Positions 45,001 through 54,894 of a DNA stretch of 64,000 bases are shown here, one piece after another; position 1 is the first letter of the stretch; the number at the start of each line of letters is the position of its first letter. This stretch comes from JANQRX01 sp963663975. Lineage in GTDB: Bacteria; Pseudomonadota; Alphaproteobacteria; Rhizobiales; Kaistiaceae. Below the pieces are notes generated by a model, which had not been told where the DNA came from, searched no databases, and worked only from the letters and a program-made list of their open reading frames with translations. The stretch lies in assembly GCA_963663975.2 (NCBI GenBank), contig CAXXRA010000011.1:310001-374000 (forward strand), in the 5' to 3' direction. Made by a program: the position numbers and the translations under genes.

Positions 45001-45398
45001 GAAATTCGGACCAGTCGTCCGGTTTGTCGCCGGCCGCCTTTGACCCGGGCCTCGTGAATTTTGACAAGCTGGTCGCAGGTTTCATCCGTACCGACCGCTC
45101 GATCATCATCGAGGACGCACTTCTGCGCGGGGCGGATGTGGGGGCAACGTTTGCGGGGCGCTACGACGTGCCGACCACCAATGTGGTGATCACCGGAACG
45201 TATCTGCCAGCTTATGCGTTGAACAATCTGTTCGGACAGATCCCGATCCTGGGCATTGCGCTTGGCGGTGGATTCCGCGAGGGGCTTATCGGGATCACCT
45301 TCAAGGTCGAAGGCCCCATCGCCAAGCCAGATGTTCTGTTCAATCCGCTTTCCGCCGTGGCGCCCGGCATTTTCCGTAAGATCTTCGAGTTTCAGTAG
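42012..45398 (+). CDS. AsmA-like / DUF3971 (YhdP-type) inner-membrane protein
   Basis: 1128-residue protein with one N-terminal membrane helix (GTGIALAILIAVAVGAAAVVV) and a very long periplasmic part made of repeated beta-strands. It ends in an AsmA_2-type region (GIALGGGFREGLIGITFKVEG). Members of this group (YhdP, AsmA, TamB) form periplasm-spanning bridges that move phospholipids to the outer membrane. The DUF3971 core (TLKQMWVPLFAPGSRRWVLKN) is recognisable. ATG 42012 gives an Arg-rich cytoplasmic tail before the helix, as expected. It is convergent with tyrS, with 9 bases between stops. Confidence 0.85.
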   Translation: MRFHTRAHDAPRRPLRQRRSRSSALRLALRGTGIALAILIAVAVGAAAVVVTGPTELSLVRDQVIRTLQDGLGDGYTVRAGRSVIDIDPLIGGLVIRVDDIVVEDRAQSVVARVPSTRFSVNALALLTLRLEVNALELSEAEISFVRLNDGSVRLGDLGTVPDELSPAAAAEPATDIDGGFPDLVGPLRILDRGLEPPIYAAIQAGFERLVLSDSTIVVWDAVGERKRRFPNSELEIALDARTSKLAVEFSTLGHSGRWSAALERTLDEGNGGHAMTAVFSQLTIADLLPGLGSGPLTADIPLYGRANINFDDQGGVEAANARIDLGAGTIRFDQGRETILLDEATLRLRWDIPNQALIVDRSSFFFGETRGSVSGRIRAEGDAANRIYAFNLVSPGAILAPRGSGLKPLIAQQIVLIGTADPRTKMLTIDNASILTSEGSIAAAGSLGFTAATPSLAMAASISPMSVNTLKQMWVPLFAPGSRRWVLKNVESGWLESGTFEAAVPAGVLWTGEKPRLAEDAMRVDARMVDLTFRTFGEAPPITGASGNIMLAGSTFGIDLDGGHLETSFGNIDVDAGAFAVPDASLRPSNGVVELQLSGPAEALGEIADSGPLFALSRQGIAPSDLSGDGKATISLRIPLRPGVTEADIDWKVVVEGQGLSSKVPIDGRIITNADVAITVTPSEVGVYGRAEIDGVEADVSMALPPLGGTSTQPGTRLVRLILDDEARKKLGVGLENMLAGSVTTLVSDNQDGGKRYELDLERARMTIPSIGWVKGIGVPARLSFDISPADDGHLVRNLVFQGDGFGFRGTAKLNQSYGLEEADIAHLALREGDSAAIKITRGSSGFAINLRGDSINLQGLISQVKERYEKSGGFPDLALDAEIGRLIGFNQEVITGATIRLVLVGGEMQKLSLRGSLGESEISLEYAITHAGTSLSGRALDTGRLMRFADLYTRMLGGVAVLQGQAGPGEPTVGTFEVDSFQVINEPAMERVAVRNSDQSSGLSPAAFDPGLVNFDKLVAGFIRTDRSIIIEDALLRGADVGATFAGRYDVPTTNVVITGTYLPAYALNNLFGQIPILGIALGGGFREGLIGITFKVEGPIAKPDVLFNPLSAVAPGIFRKIFEFQ

Positions 45399-45407
45399 CC
45401 GCGCCGG

Positions 45408-46655
45408 TCAATCGGGGCGCACCAGCACATGCTTCTTGCGGCCGAACGACAGCTTGATGGCACCGTCGATGAGATCGTCCGCCGTCACTTTTGATGCTTC
45501 ATCCGAAATCGGCCGGTCGTTGAGCCGGAGGCCGCCACCGCGGATCTGACGCCGCGCCTCGCCATTCGACCGGACCAGACCAGCTTGAACGAAAAGTTTC
45601 AGGATGCCGATGCCGTCCGCCAACTGCGAGGCCGAAATCGGAACGGTCGGCAGTGCGTCCGAACGCCCGCCTTCCTCGAAGGTCCGGCGCGCCGCTTCGG
45701 CGGCCTCGTCTGCGGCCTGTCGTCCGTGCAGGAGTTCGGTCGCCGCATTGGCGAGGGTTTTCTTGACGTCGTTGAGTTCGACTCCCTCGACCGCTTCCAG
45801 ACGCTCGATTTCGGGCAGCGGAATCTCGGTGAACAGTCGCAGGAATCGACCGACATCGGCGTCCTCGGTGTTGCGCCAGTACTGCCAATACTCGTAGGGC
45901 GAGACCATATCCGGGTTGAGCCAGACCGCTCCTTGCGCGGTCTTCCCCATTTTCGCTCCCGATGAGGTCGTCAGCAGCGGGCAGGTCAGCCCGAACAGCT
46001 GTGGCGTTCCCAGACGACGGCCGAGGTCGATGCCGTTGACGATGTTGCCCCATTGATCCGATCCGCCGATCTGAAGGCTGCAGCCATACCGCCGGGACAA
46101 TTCGACAAAGTCGTAGGCCTGCAGAACCATGTAGTTGAACTCGAGGAACGAAAGTTCGCTCTCGCGCTCCAGCCGCGTTTTCACCGACTCTAAGCTGAGC
46201 ATCCGGTTGACCGAAAAATGGCGCCCAATATCCCGCAAAAACGGCAGATATCGAAGCTCCAGCAGCCATTCGGCGTTGTCCACCAGGAGCGCGCCGCCCC
46301 GACCGCCAAAGTCGATAAACTTCGCAAAGGCCTGCTCGATGCCGCGCTTGTTGGACTCGATCGCATCATCGCCCAGGATGGGGCGGCTCTCGTCGCGGAA
46401 GCTTGGATCGCCGACACGGGTGGTGCCGCCGCCGACCAGGATGATCGGTCGGTGGCCGGTCTTTTGCAGCCAGCGCATCATCATGATCGACACCAGGCTG
46501 CCGACATGAAGCGAGGGTGCGGTACAGTCGTAGCCGACATAGGCCACCACCGACTCGGCGGCGGCAGCTTCATCGATGCCCGTCGAATCCGAGCTCTGAT
46601 GAAGGTAACCGCGGTCGAACATGGCCCGCATGAAATCGGACTTGAACACGCCCAT
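45408..46655 (-). CDS. tyrS: Tyrosyl-tRNA synthetase
   Basis: Class I synthetase of 415 residues. It has a HIGH-like APSLHVGSLVSI, tyrosine-binding QAYDFVEL and QIGGSDQWGNI, KMSKS-like GAKMGKTAQGAVW and a C-terminal S4 RNA-binding domain (SNGEARRQIRGGGLRLND). It is divergent from anmK with 72 bases between starts. Confidence 0.97.
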   Translation of the reverse strand: MGVFKSDFMRAMFDRGYLHQSSDSTGIDEAAAAESVVAYVGYDCTAPSLHVGSLVSIMMMRWLQKTGHRPIILVGGGTTRVGDPSFRDESRPILGDDAIESNKRGIEQAFAKFIDFGGRGGALLVDNAEWLLELRYLPFLRDIGRHFSVNRMLSLESVKTRLERESELSFLEFNYMVLQAYDFVELSRRYGCSLQIGGSDQWGNIVNGIDLGRRLGTPQLFGLTCPLLTTSSGAKMGKTAQGAVWLNPDMVSPYEYWQYWRNTEDADVGRFLRLFTEIPLPEIERLEAVEGVELNDVKKTLANAATELLHGRQAADEAAEAARRTFEEGGRSDALPTVPISASQLADGIGILKLFVQAGLVRSNGEARRQIRGGGLRLNDRPISDEASKVTADDLIDGAIKLSFGRKKHVLVRPD

Positions 46656-46727
46656 GGCTTCGTTTGTTCCTTACACGATCGCAATTGTCAGCGCGGCTGT
46701 TTAGCAGTTAGACGATTGGATTACACG

Positions 46728-47870
46728 ATGGACGCGCTCGCCATGCCGGCAATGACTGTTCTTGGCCTGATGAGCGGCACGTCGATGGATGGCATCGACG
46801 CGGCCGTTGTCGAAACTGACGGTGAGGCGATCAACGCTTTCGGTCCCCGCCTGTTTTCGCCCTATGCCGACGACGAGCGAGATTTGTTGGACAGGGCGAT
46901 TGAGGCTGCCCCCTCGCTTGATGATCGGCGGTCACGTCCATCAGTGATCGCTGAGGCTGAGGCGGTGGTCACCGATGCCCATGGCCGTATCGTTGAGCGC
47001 CTGCTCGACGAACATCCAAGCTTGTCGATCGACCTCATCGGCTTTCACGGACAGACGATCCTGCACGCGCCCGAGCGGCGCATGACGGTTCAAATCGGCG
47101 ACGGTGGGGTCCTGGCTCAGCGGCTCGCAGTGCCGGTGATGTTCGACATGCGCGCCGCCGATATGGCGGCCGGCGGTGAGGGGGCGCCTCTGGTTCCGAT
47201 TTTCCATAAGGCGCTGATCGGTCGCTCCGGCCTGTCGGGTAATGTCGCAGTGGTCAATATCGGCGGCGTCGCCAATATCACCCGAATTGGCGCCGACGGA
47301 TCGCTGCAGGCGGGCGATGTCGGGCCGGGCAACGCGCTGCTTGACGATTTGATCCGGGCGCGAACGGGGCTCACCATGGATCGAGACGGCACGTTCGCCA
47401 GCCGGGGGCAGATCGACGACGAGCTCGTCGCCAGATGGATGACCGACCCGTGGTTCGATCGACCGTTGCCGAAGTCGCTCGACCGGAACGCTTTTTCCGT
47501 CGAAGCGGTGGCCCGGCTGAAGACCGAAGACGCCGCTGCGACACTGGCCGGTTTCACTTCTAGAGCCATCGTGAAAGGGATTGTGATCACCGGCGGTGCC
47601 GACAGCATCGTCGTCGTCGGCGGCGGGGCGAGAAATCCGACCCTCCTCAAGAATATCCTGCAAGATGCTGGAATCGCAGTGGAAACGGGTACTATCCATG
47701 GTTGGGATTCGGATTTTGTGGAGGCGCAGGCGTTCGCTTATCTGGCCGCTCGCGCACGCCACGGCCTGCCTTTGACCTACCCTGGAACAACCGGGGTCGG
47801 CAGGCCGCTCACCGGAGGTCGGCTGGCCGATTTGCATGCGTCTGGCAGGGCGCCGCCGATTACGGTATGA
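46728..47870 (+). CDS. anmK: Anhydro-N-acetylmuramic acid kinase
   Basis: Recycles peptidoglycan by phosphorylating and opening 1,6-anhydro-MurNAc to MurNAc-6-P. The 380-residue protein starts with the ASKHA phosphate loop VLGLMSGTSMDGIDAAVVET, and has GFHGQTILH, NIGGVANITRIG, GPGNALLDDLI and the C-terminal ITGGADSIVVVGGGARNP. ATG 46728 matches the family start; the open frame to 46218 lies antisense to tyrS. The stop overlaps the next gene as ATGA. Confidence 0.95.
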   Translation: MDALAMPAMTVLGLMSGTSMDGIDAAVVETDGEAINAFGPRLFSPYADDERDLLDRAIEAAPSLDDRRSRPSVIAEAEAVVTDAHGRIVERLLDEHPSLSIDLIGFHGQTILHAPERRMTVQIGDGGVLAQRLAVPVMFDMRAADMAAGGEGAPLVPIFHKALIGRSGLSGNVAVVNIGGVANITRIGADGSLQAGDVGPGNALLDDLIRARTGLTMDRDGTFASRGQIDDELVARWMTDPWFDRPLPKSLDRNAFSVEAVARLKTEDAAATLAGFTSRAIVKGIVITGGADSIVVVGGGARNPTLLKNILQDAGIAVETGTIHGWDSDFVEAQAFAYLAARARHGLPLTYPGTTGVGRPLTGGRLADLHASGRAPPITV

Positions 47871-49039
47871 GCCGGAGTTCCTCCGAGCCACCAGCAAAGT
47901 CACTCGAAGAATCCGCCTCCGCAATGAAACTTGCAGAAATCGCAGAAGCCCTTTCGGGAGAGGTCTCCGGAGACACCGATCTGGAGATCGATCGCGTCGT
48001 CCACCCGGCCGACGCCGCCGATCGCGGTGATCTGGCTGTGGCGCTCAGCGACGATGCGCTCGCGGCACTGGGCGATTGCAAGGCCGGTGCGGCGGTGGTC
48101 GCAGAAGGTTCGGCGGAGTCGGTTGCTGGGCTCCCGGTTATCCACGTAGCCGGCGATGAGCGGAGCGTCATCGCCGATCTGACGGAATTATTCGCCGCCG
48201 CTCCAAGCCTGGACAAGGGCGTCCACGAGTCCGCCAATGTCGCCGCTGACGCAGACATCGGCAGCCAGGTCTCCATTGGCGCCTTTGCCAGCATCGGTGC
48301 CGGCAGTCGATTGGGCGACCGGACAAACGTGCTCGCCAACGTGATCGTGGGGACCGGCGTGGTGATCGGAAGCGATTGCACGATCTTTCCCGGCGCCGTC
48401 ATTGGCGATCGCGTCGAGATCGGTGATCGGGTCATCATCCACGCCAATGTGGTGATCGGTGCCGACGGCTTCAGTTTCATACCGGCCGGTGCACCGGATG
48501 CTGGGGGCGGGGCCCCCGGCATCCCGCGCCGCATCCATTCGCTGGGGACGGTGGTGGTCGAGGACGACGTCGAGATTGGGGCCGGGACCACCATCGACCG
48601 CGCGACGCTCAGGCAAACCCGCATCGGACGCGCCACCAAGATCGATAACCAAGTTCAGATCGCGCACAACACGGTCATCGGCGAGTCCTGTATCATCTGC
48701 GGAAAAGTCGGCATCGCCGGGAGCGTGGTACTCGGCGACCGGGTTCTGGTGGCCGCTGCAGCGGGGATTCGCGATCACGTCACCATCGGTTCGGATTCAA
48801 CCATCGCCGCGTTGGCGGGCGTTGGCGGAAACGTTGCGTCGGGTACGGTCATGTCGGGGATACCGGCCACGCCGCACAAAAGATGGATGGAAAGGCTCGT
48901 GAATGTGGGCCGCCTGAAGATGCTTTATTCGCGCGTCGCCGCGCTTGCGGAGCGGATGACGGTCCTTGAGAAAAAAATGGGTCTCGAACAACCGGGGCAG
49001 GCCGAACCGACTGGAGGTGAGCATGGCCGAAGTGGCTGA
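47867..49039 (+). CDS. LpxD-like UDP-3-O-acyl-glucosamine N-acyltransferase
   Basis: Hexapeptide-repeat acyltransferase of 390 residues (372 from an internal ATG at 47924). LpxD adds a 3-hydroxyacyl chain to UDP-3-O-acyl-GlcN in lipid A synthesis. Seen are an N-terminal substrate-binding domain (about residues 20-110), a left-handed beta-helix, IIHANVVIGADGFSFIPAG, the catalytic-type His in VQIAHNTVIGES, and a C-terminal helix. It overlaps anmK (ATGA) and acpXL (17 bases). As it is next to acpXL and not in an lpxD-fabZ-lpxA-lpxB cluster, it may be a second LpxD serving hydroxyl-acyl or very-long-chain transfer. Confidence 0.82.
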   Translation: MSRSSSEPPAKSLEESASAMKLAEIAEALSGEVSGDTDLEIDRVVHPADAADRGDLAVALSDDALAALGDCKAGAAVVAEGSAESVAGLPVIHVAGDERSVIADLTELFAAAPSLDKGVHESANVAADADIGSQVSIGAFASIGAGSRLGDRTNVLANVIVGTGVVIGSDCTIFPGAVIGDRVEIGDRVIIHANVVIGADGFSFIPAGAPDAGGGAPGIPRRIHSLGTVVVEDDVEIGAGTTIDRATLRQTRIGRATKIDNQVQIAHNTVIGESCIICGKVGIAGSVVLGDRVLVAAAAGIRDHVTIGSDSTIAALAGVGGNVASGTVMSGIPATPHKRWMERLVNVGRLKMLYSRVAALAERMTVLEKKMGLEQPGQAEPTGGEHGRSG

Positions 49040-49274
49040 GGATGTATTGGCGATCATCGCCGCAAAAATTCCTGGCGAGCGCAAGGGCGTCAGACTGACC
49101 GACAAGCTTGAAGAGTTGGGGTTGGAGTCGGTGGACTTTCTGGAGATGGTTTTTGATCTGGAAGAAAAGTTCGAGATCCAAGTCCCCTACAACGCCAATA
49201 CCGCGGCGGATGATTTTACGACCGTCGAAGACGTGGTTAAAGCGATCCAGGGTCTGGTCGAGCAGAAAGCGTGA
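49023..49274 (+). CDS. acpXL: Acyl carrier protein AcpXL
   Basis: 83-residue carrier protein for the very-long-chain (C28-type) hydroxy fatty acid of alphaproteobacterial lipid A. The phosphopantetheine site is Ser in LGLESVDFLEMVFDLEEKF, where the Leu-Glu-Ser-Val-Asp-Phe context is typical of AcpXL and differs from the DSLD of housekeeping AcpP. ATG 49023 has a GGAGGTGAG ribosome-binding site inside the lpxD 3' end. Its stop overlaps the GTG start of the ketosynthase gene by 4 bases. Confidence 0.9.
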   Translation: MAEVAEDVLAIIAAKIPGERKGVRLTDKLEELGLESVDFLEMVFDLEEKFEIQVPYNANTAADDFTTVEDVVKAIQGLVEQKA

Positions 49275-50491
49275 TCTGGCCCCATCGTGTCGTCGTAACT
49301 GGCTGTGGGGTCATGTCTCCCCTCGGCCATGATACGCTCAGCTACTGGTCGGGCCTTGCCGCCGGCACGAGCGGCATTGCCCAGCCGACGCTGGTTGATC
49401 CGGAACTCCTGCAGGGCGAAGTCGTCGCCGAGGTCAAGGATTACAACGCGGCCGATCATTTCGACGAGCGCCAGCTCGCCCCCCTTGATCGCGTGTCGCA
49501 GTTCGCGATCGTCGCTGCGCGGCAGGCCATCGCCCAGTCCGGTTTGGAACTTGGCAACGGCCTGTCCGAGCGGACCGCCACGATCGTCGGCACCGGCATC
49601 GGCGGTTCGACGACGCTGGACGAGTCGTACAAGCGTCTCTACGGCGAGAATGCCAAGCGCATCTACCCGCTCACCGTACCCAAACTCATGCCCAATGCGC
49701 CCGCGAGCCAGGTGTCCATGCATTGCGGTTTGCGCGGCCCGTCTTTCGGTGTGGTCAGCGCCTGCTCCTCTGCCACCCACGCGATCGGCACCGCTTTTCA
49801 AATGGTCCGTACGGGGATCGCCTCGGCTGCGGTCACCGGCGGCACGGAAGCCTGTATCAATCTCGGCACGCTGAAGGCCTGGGAAGCGCTGAGAGTCATG
49901 GCGAACGACACCTGTCGCCCATTTTCCCGTGACCGACGCGGGCTTGTGATCGGGGAGGGCGCGGCGATGGTCGTGCTCGAGACGCTTGAGGGAGCCCGCA
50001 AGCGCGGCGCCGAGATCATCGGCGAAATCGTTGGCTTCGGCATGAGCGCCGACGCCGCCGACCTGACCAATCCGGATATCGGGGGTATGGCACGCGGCGT
50101 GCAGGCCTGTCTTGACGACGGCGGCATCGCTTCCCAAGACGTCGACTATATCAACGCCCATGGCACCGGTACGGCGGCCAACGATACCGCCGAGACGGCC
50201 GCGCTCAAGGCGACCTTCGGCGACCAGGCGAGTAAAATTCCGATTTCGTCGACCAAATCCATGGTCGGCCATGCATTGGGAGCGGCCGGGGCGTTGGAGT
50301 TCATCGCCATCCTGTTGGCAGCGCGCGAAAACGTGGCCCCCCCGACGGCCAACTATCTCGGCCCCGACCCGGCCTGCGACCTCGACTATGTTCCCGACGA
50401 AGCCAGGCCGCACAAGATCGACCTCGCGGTCTCCAATTCATTCGCGTTTGGTGGCCTCAACGCCGTGCTTGCGGTGGCCAAGACGCCCTAA
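49271..50491 (+). CDS. Beta-ketoacyl-ACP synthase (FabF-like, VLCFA type)
   Basis: 406-residue condensing enzyme of the KAS I/II group. The catalytic triad is intact: Cys in VVSACSSATHAIG, His in NAHGTGTAANDT and His in KSMVGHALGAAGALE. Located after acpXL it probably extends acyl chains on AcpXL toward the very-long-chain acid. In Rhizobium-type clusters a dehydratase, a second ketosynthase, a reductase and LpxXL follow; none is found downstream here. The start is GTG (IWPHRVVVTG). An inverted repeat follows the stop. Confidence 0.92.
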   Translation: MIWPHRVVVTGCGVMSPLGHDTLSYWSGLAAGTSGIAQPTLVDPELLQGEVVAEVKDYNAADHFDERQLAPLDRVSQFAIVAARQAIAQSGLELGNGLSERTATIVGTGIGGSTTLDESYKRLYGENAKRIYPLTVPKLMPNAPASQVSMHCGLRGPSFGVVSACSSATHAIGTAFQMVRTGIASAAVTGGTEACINLGTLKAWEALRVMANDTCRPFSRDRRGLVIGEGAAMVVLETLEGARKRGAEIIGEIVGFGMSADAADLTNPDIGGMARGVQACLDDGGIASQDVDYINAHGTGTAANDTAETAALKATFGDQASKIPISSTKSMVGHALGAAGALEFIAILLAARENVAPPTANYLGPDPACDLDYVPDEARPHKIDLAVSNSFAFGGLNAVLAVAKTP

Positions 50492-50492
50492 G

Positions 50493-50576
50493 TGGATCAA
50501 CCGAGACATTTGAGTCCAAACAAGCTTGTCGATGACTGGCTCGTAAAGCCTTCCAATGTCTCGATAAGTTGATCCA
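50493..50576. repeat. 84-base inverted repeat after the ketosynthase gene
   Basis: Left arm TGGATCAACCGAGACATT (50493-50510) pairs with AATGTCTCG-ATAA-GTTGATCCA (50555-50576): 18 paired bases with one 4-base bulge and a 44-base loop. It begins directly after the ketosynthase stop. It may terminate transcription or be a small MITE-like remnant; no T-run. Confidence 0.6.
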
Positions 50577-50620
50577 TCAGCGAAGAATCGGGGGGTTCGA
50601 AACGATCGATTCGAGCCGCT

Positions 50621-50793
50621 GGGATCCTTTCAACCAACGCATCGCCCGTTCCCTCGGGTTTGTCGATTGGCGGGCGCCAACGTCAAACCTATCCAGAGCG
50701 ATGCGGGGGCATCGACCGTCGATCGTTTCGACGCTTGATCGGCTCGCCGATCGAGAACCGGAATTGGCTCAGGGTTGGTCGAAAAGGCTCTAG
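50621..50793 (+). repeat. Intergenic inverted-repeat element, copy 3 (internally deleted)
   Basis: About 173 bases. The left end GATCCTTTCAACCAAC matches the terminal repeat of copies 1 and 2 but lacks the outer bases. It then jumps to the inner half (ATCGCCCGTTCCCTCGGGTTT) and continues to the right end GGTTGGTCGAAAAGGCTCTAG. Roughly 110 bases, including the central palindrome, are missing. The right end overlaps the stop codon of the alpha/beta hydrolase gene. Same orientation as copy 2. Confidence 0.78.
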
Positions 50794-51443
50794 TCGATTT
50801 TGAGTGCCGCCAGTCGCATATCGAGATAATCGGTGCAGTTGCCGATCAATTTATCAACGTCGTTTTCGAAAAAGTGGTTGGCGCTTGGGATGATCCGGTG
50901 ATCGATCACGATGCCTTTCTGCGACTTCAATTTGTCGACCAGCACCTGAACGTCCTTGCGCGGTACGACCTTGTCATGGTCACCGTGGATGATCAGCCCC
51001 GACGATGGGCAGGGCGCCAGAAACGAGAAATCATGCAGATTGGCCGGTGGGGCGATTGAGATGAATCCTTCGATCTCGGGGCGCCGCATCAGCAACTGCA
51101 TGCCGATCCAGGCGCCGAAGGAAAACCCGGCGACCCAGCAGGCCCGTGCATCCGGTTGAATGGATTGCGCCCAGTCCAGCGCTGCGGCGGCGTCGGACAA
51201 TTCGCCGCCGCCATGATCGAAGGTGCCCTGGCTGCGCCCAACGCCTCGGAAGTTGAACCGAAGGGCCGAAAAGCCGCGCTTGGTGAACATGTAGAACAAT
51301 TGGTAGACGATCTGATTGTTCATCGTGCCGCCGAACCGCGAGTGCGGATGCAGGATGATAGCGATCGGCGCGCTCCTCGTCTCCGCAGGCTGATAACGAC
51401 CTTCCAGACGTCCGGCGGGTCCGGTGAGAATGACTTCGGGCAT
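50790..51443 (-). CDS. Alpha/beta hydrolase (COG2945-like)
   Basis: 217-residue serine hydrolase-fold protein. It has an oxyanion region ILHPHSRFGGTMNN, RFNFRGVGRSQGTFDHG, nucleophile elbow GFSFGAW, acid in IHGDHDKVVP and catalytic-type His in SANHFF. It often neighbours the suf operon in Hyphomicrobiales; the substrate is unknown. The ATG at 51443 is divergent from the cysteine desulfurase gene. Its TAG stop (50790-50792) lies in the right terminus of repeat copy 3. Confidence 0.88.
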   Translation of the reverse strand: MPEVILTGPAGRLEGRYQPAETRSAPIAIILHPHSRFGGTMNNQIVYQLFYMFTKRGFSALRFNFRGVGRSQGTFDHGGGELSDAAAALDWAQSIQPDARACWVAGFSFGAWIGMQLLMRRPEIEGFISIAPPANLHDFSFLAPCPSSGLIIHGDHDKVVPRKDVQVLVDKLKSQKGIVIDHRIIPSANHFFENDVDKLIGNCTDYLDMRLAALKID

Positions 51444-51669
51444 TGATGGGGACTCTTTTCAATTCGCCCGGCATTTGACAGCGGGCAGCGCATCCAAACT
51501 GGTACTTTTTCGCCTGTTCCAGCCGCTCTTCCAGGCGCGGGGCGGCATTCATATCACAATCGATGGGGCCGGTTTCAAGCTTGTCGACATTGCAGCCGGC
51601 CTTCTGCCGCTCCATCTGTTAGACACAGACGAACGTCGCCGTCGACAACCGTGATTTTTTCAGCGAGCC

Positions 51670-52818
51670 ATGCAGCGGGTCTACCTCGACTACAACGCCA
51701 CCGCACCGCTTTTGCCTGAGGCAAGGGCGGCGATGCTTGAAGTGATGGCACAGGTGGGAAATCCGTCGTCGGTTCACATGGAGGGTCGCCACGCCCGCGC
51801 CATCGTCGAGAAGGCAAGATCGGACGTGGCCGACCTGGTTGCCGCTGACCCGCGGCAGGTCACCTTCACCAGCGGCGGAAGCGAAGCGAACGCGTCCGTG
51901 TTGACCCCGAACTGGAGCAGGGATGGCCGGCCTCAGCGCTTCGACCATCTGGTCGTCAGCGCCGTGGAACATCCCTCGGTCCTGGCCGGTGGCCGGTTCC
52001 GGCCGGAGGCCGTCAAGGTCGCCGCCGTAGACGGTGACGGCGTTGTTGACCTTTCGCGACTCGACCAACTCCTTGGCAACATGGACGGCAGGGCAGTCGT
52101 GTCGGTCATGCACGCCAACAACGAGACCGGCGTTATCCAGCCGATCACCGATGTGGCTCGCCTCGCTCATCGCCACGAAGCGCTGGTCCACAGCGATGCG
52201 GTTCAGGCCGTTGGTCGAATACCGGTCGATCTGGCGGCAAGCGGGGTCGACGTCATGACACTGTCGGCGCACAAGCTCGGCGGCCCGCCCGGATGCGGTG
52301 CGGTGATCCGAGCGCCGGACGCACCGACGTTCGAGCCTCTGGTGGGCGGTGGCGGCCAGGAATCGCGCCTGCGCGCGGGAACGGAGAACGTTGTCGCCAT
52401 CGCCGGCTTCGGCGCTACGGCACGCGCCTCCCGTTTCGACGAGGCGAGGTCGTCGAACTGGCGCGCATTGGTGGCTCGGCTCAAACAGGAGATCGGTCCG
52501 CGGTCCACGGTCTTTGGCGGTGGCTCGCACATGCGGTTGCCACAGACCCTGTGTTTCGGCGTCGAGGGCGCCTTGGCCGAGACCCTGGTCATCGCCCTCG
52601 ACCTGGAAGGCGTGGCGGTGTCGTCGGGCGCCGCCTGCTCGTCCGGAAAGGTCGGCCCGAGCCACGTGCTGGCCGCCATGGGCGTCCCCGGCAGACTTGC
52701 GAAATCAGCTATTCGTGTCAGTTTGGGCTGGGATTCCGATGAATCGAGCTTAGATTTATTCGCGACAGCGTGGCGGAACGTGATAAGGCACATCGCGCTG
52801 GAGACATCGTCGGCTTGA
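51670..52818 (+). CDS. Cysteine desulfurase (IscS/NifS type)
   Basis: 382-residue PLP enzyme that takes sulfur from cysteine for Fe-S clusters. It has VYLDYNATAPLLPEA, NPSSVHMEGR, HANNETGVIQP, the PLP-lysine in LSAHKLGGPPG and the catalytic Cys loop SSGAACSSGKVGPSH, as in group I (IscS) enzymes. It stands first in the suf operon, 55 bases before sufB, while a group II SufS is encoded further down, so the operon has two desulfurases. A TTGACA hexamer at 51475-51480 may belong to its promoter, without a good -10. No iscR-like gene is seen upstream. Confidence 0.93.
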   Translation: MQRVYLDYNATAPLLPEARAAMLEVMAQVGNPSSVHMEGRHARAIVEKARSDVADLVAADPRQVTFTSGGSEANASVLTPNWSRDGRPQRFDHLVVSAVEHPSVLAGGRFRPEAVKVAAVDGDGVVDLSRLDQLLGNMDGRAVVSVMHANNETGVIQPITDVARLAHRHEALVHSDAVQAVGRIPVDLAASGVDVMTLSAHKLGGPPGCGAVIRAPDAPTFEPLVGGGGQESRLRAGTENVVAIAGFGATARASRFDEARSSNWRALVARLKQEIGPRSTVFGGGSHMRLPQTLCFGVEGALAETLVIALDLEGVAVSSGAACSSGKVGPSHVLAAMGVPGRLAKSAIRVSLGWDSDESSLDLFATAWRNVIRHIALETSSA

Positions 52819-52873
52819 AAAGCCGCACCTGCTCAACCCGCGGTCCTTGAAACCGCTGTGGATGGAGTGAGAA

Positions 52874-54342
<1,469 letters not shown>

Positions 54343-54343
<1 letters not shown>

Positions 54344-54879
54344 TGAGCGAAAATGCCAAGCCTGTCGTCAACGTCGACGACCTCGATCTCAATGATTTCG
54401 GCCACGGCGAGAAGTTCGGCGCCAAGCTTGGTCAGATCGGCGCGCTGATCGGCGCGGAGGCGATGGGCTGCATGCTGATCGTGGTCGAACCGGGCAAGGC
54501 CGCCTTCCCCTTTCACGTTCATCACGCCAACGAGGAGATGTTCGTGATCCTGGAAGGGAGCGGCGAGTATCGCTTCGGCGAAGCGGTCCACGACATCCGC
54601 GCCGGCGATGTCCTGGCCGCCCCGGCGGGCGGGCCCGACGTCGCTCACCAGATCACCAATACCGGCTCATCGACCATGAAATATCTCGGGCTGTCGACGA
54701 AGATCGGTCCCGAAGTGCCCGAGTATCCCGATTCCGGCAAATTCGGCGTGATGTCGCGATTCGACCGATCGAAGCCGGACTCCGGCGGCATTCGCTTTAT
54801 CGGCCGCCTGGCCAGCGGCCTCGACTATTGGGACGGCGAAGGCGACGAGGCCACGCCGGCGGTCGCAAACAAGGGCTGA
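54343..54879 (+). CDS. Cupin-domain protein within the suf operon
   Basis: 178 residues with one cupin barrel. Metal-ligand pattern FHVHHANEEMFVILEG (motif 1, two His and Glu) and DIRAGDVLAAPAGGPDVAHQ (motif 2 with a further His), so it may bind a metal. The second half is a charged tail (SGLDYWDGEGDE). The gene overlaps sufB and precedes sufC by 15 bases, so it belongs to the operon. It is not a standard Suf component. A role in iron or cysteine metabolism is inferred from position only. Confidence 0.85.
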
Positions 54880-54894
54880 GACGAAATTTCGATC

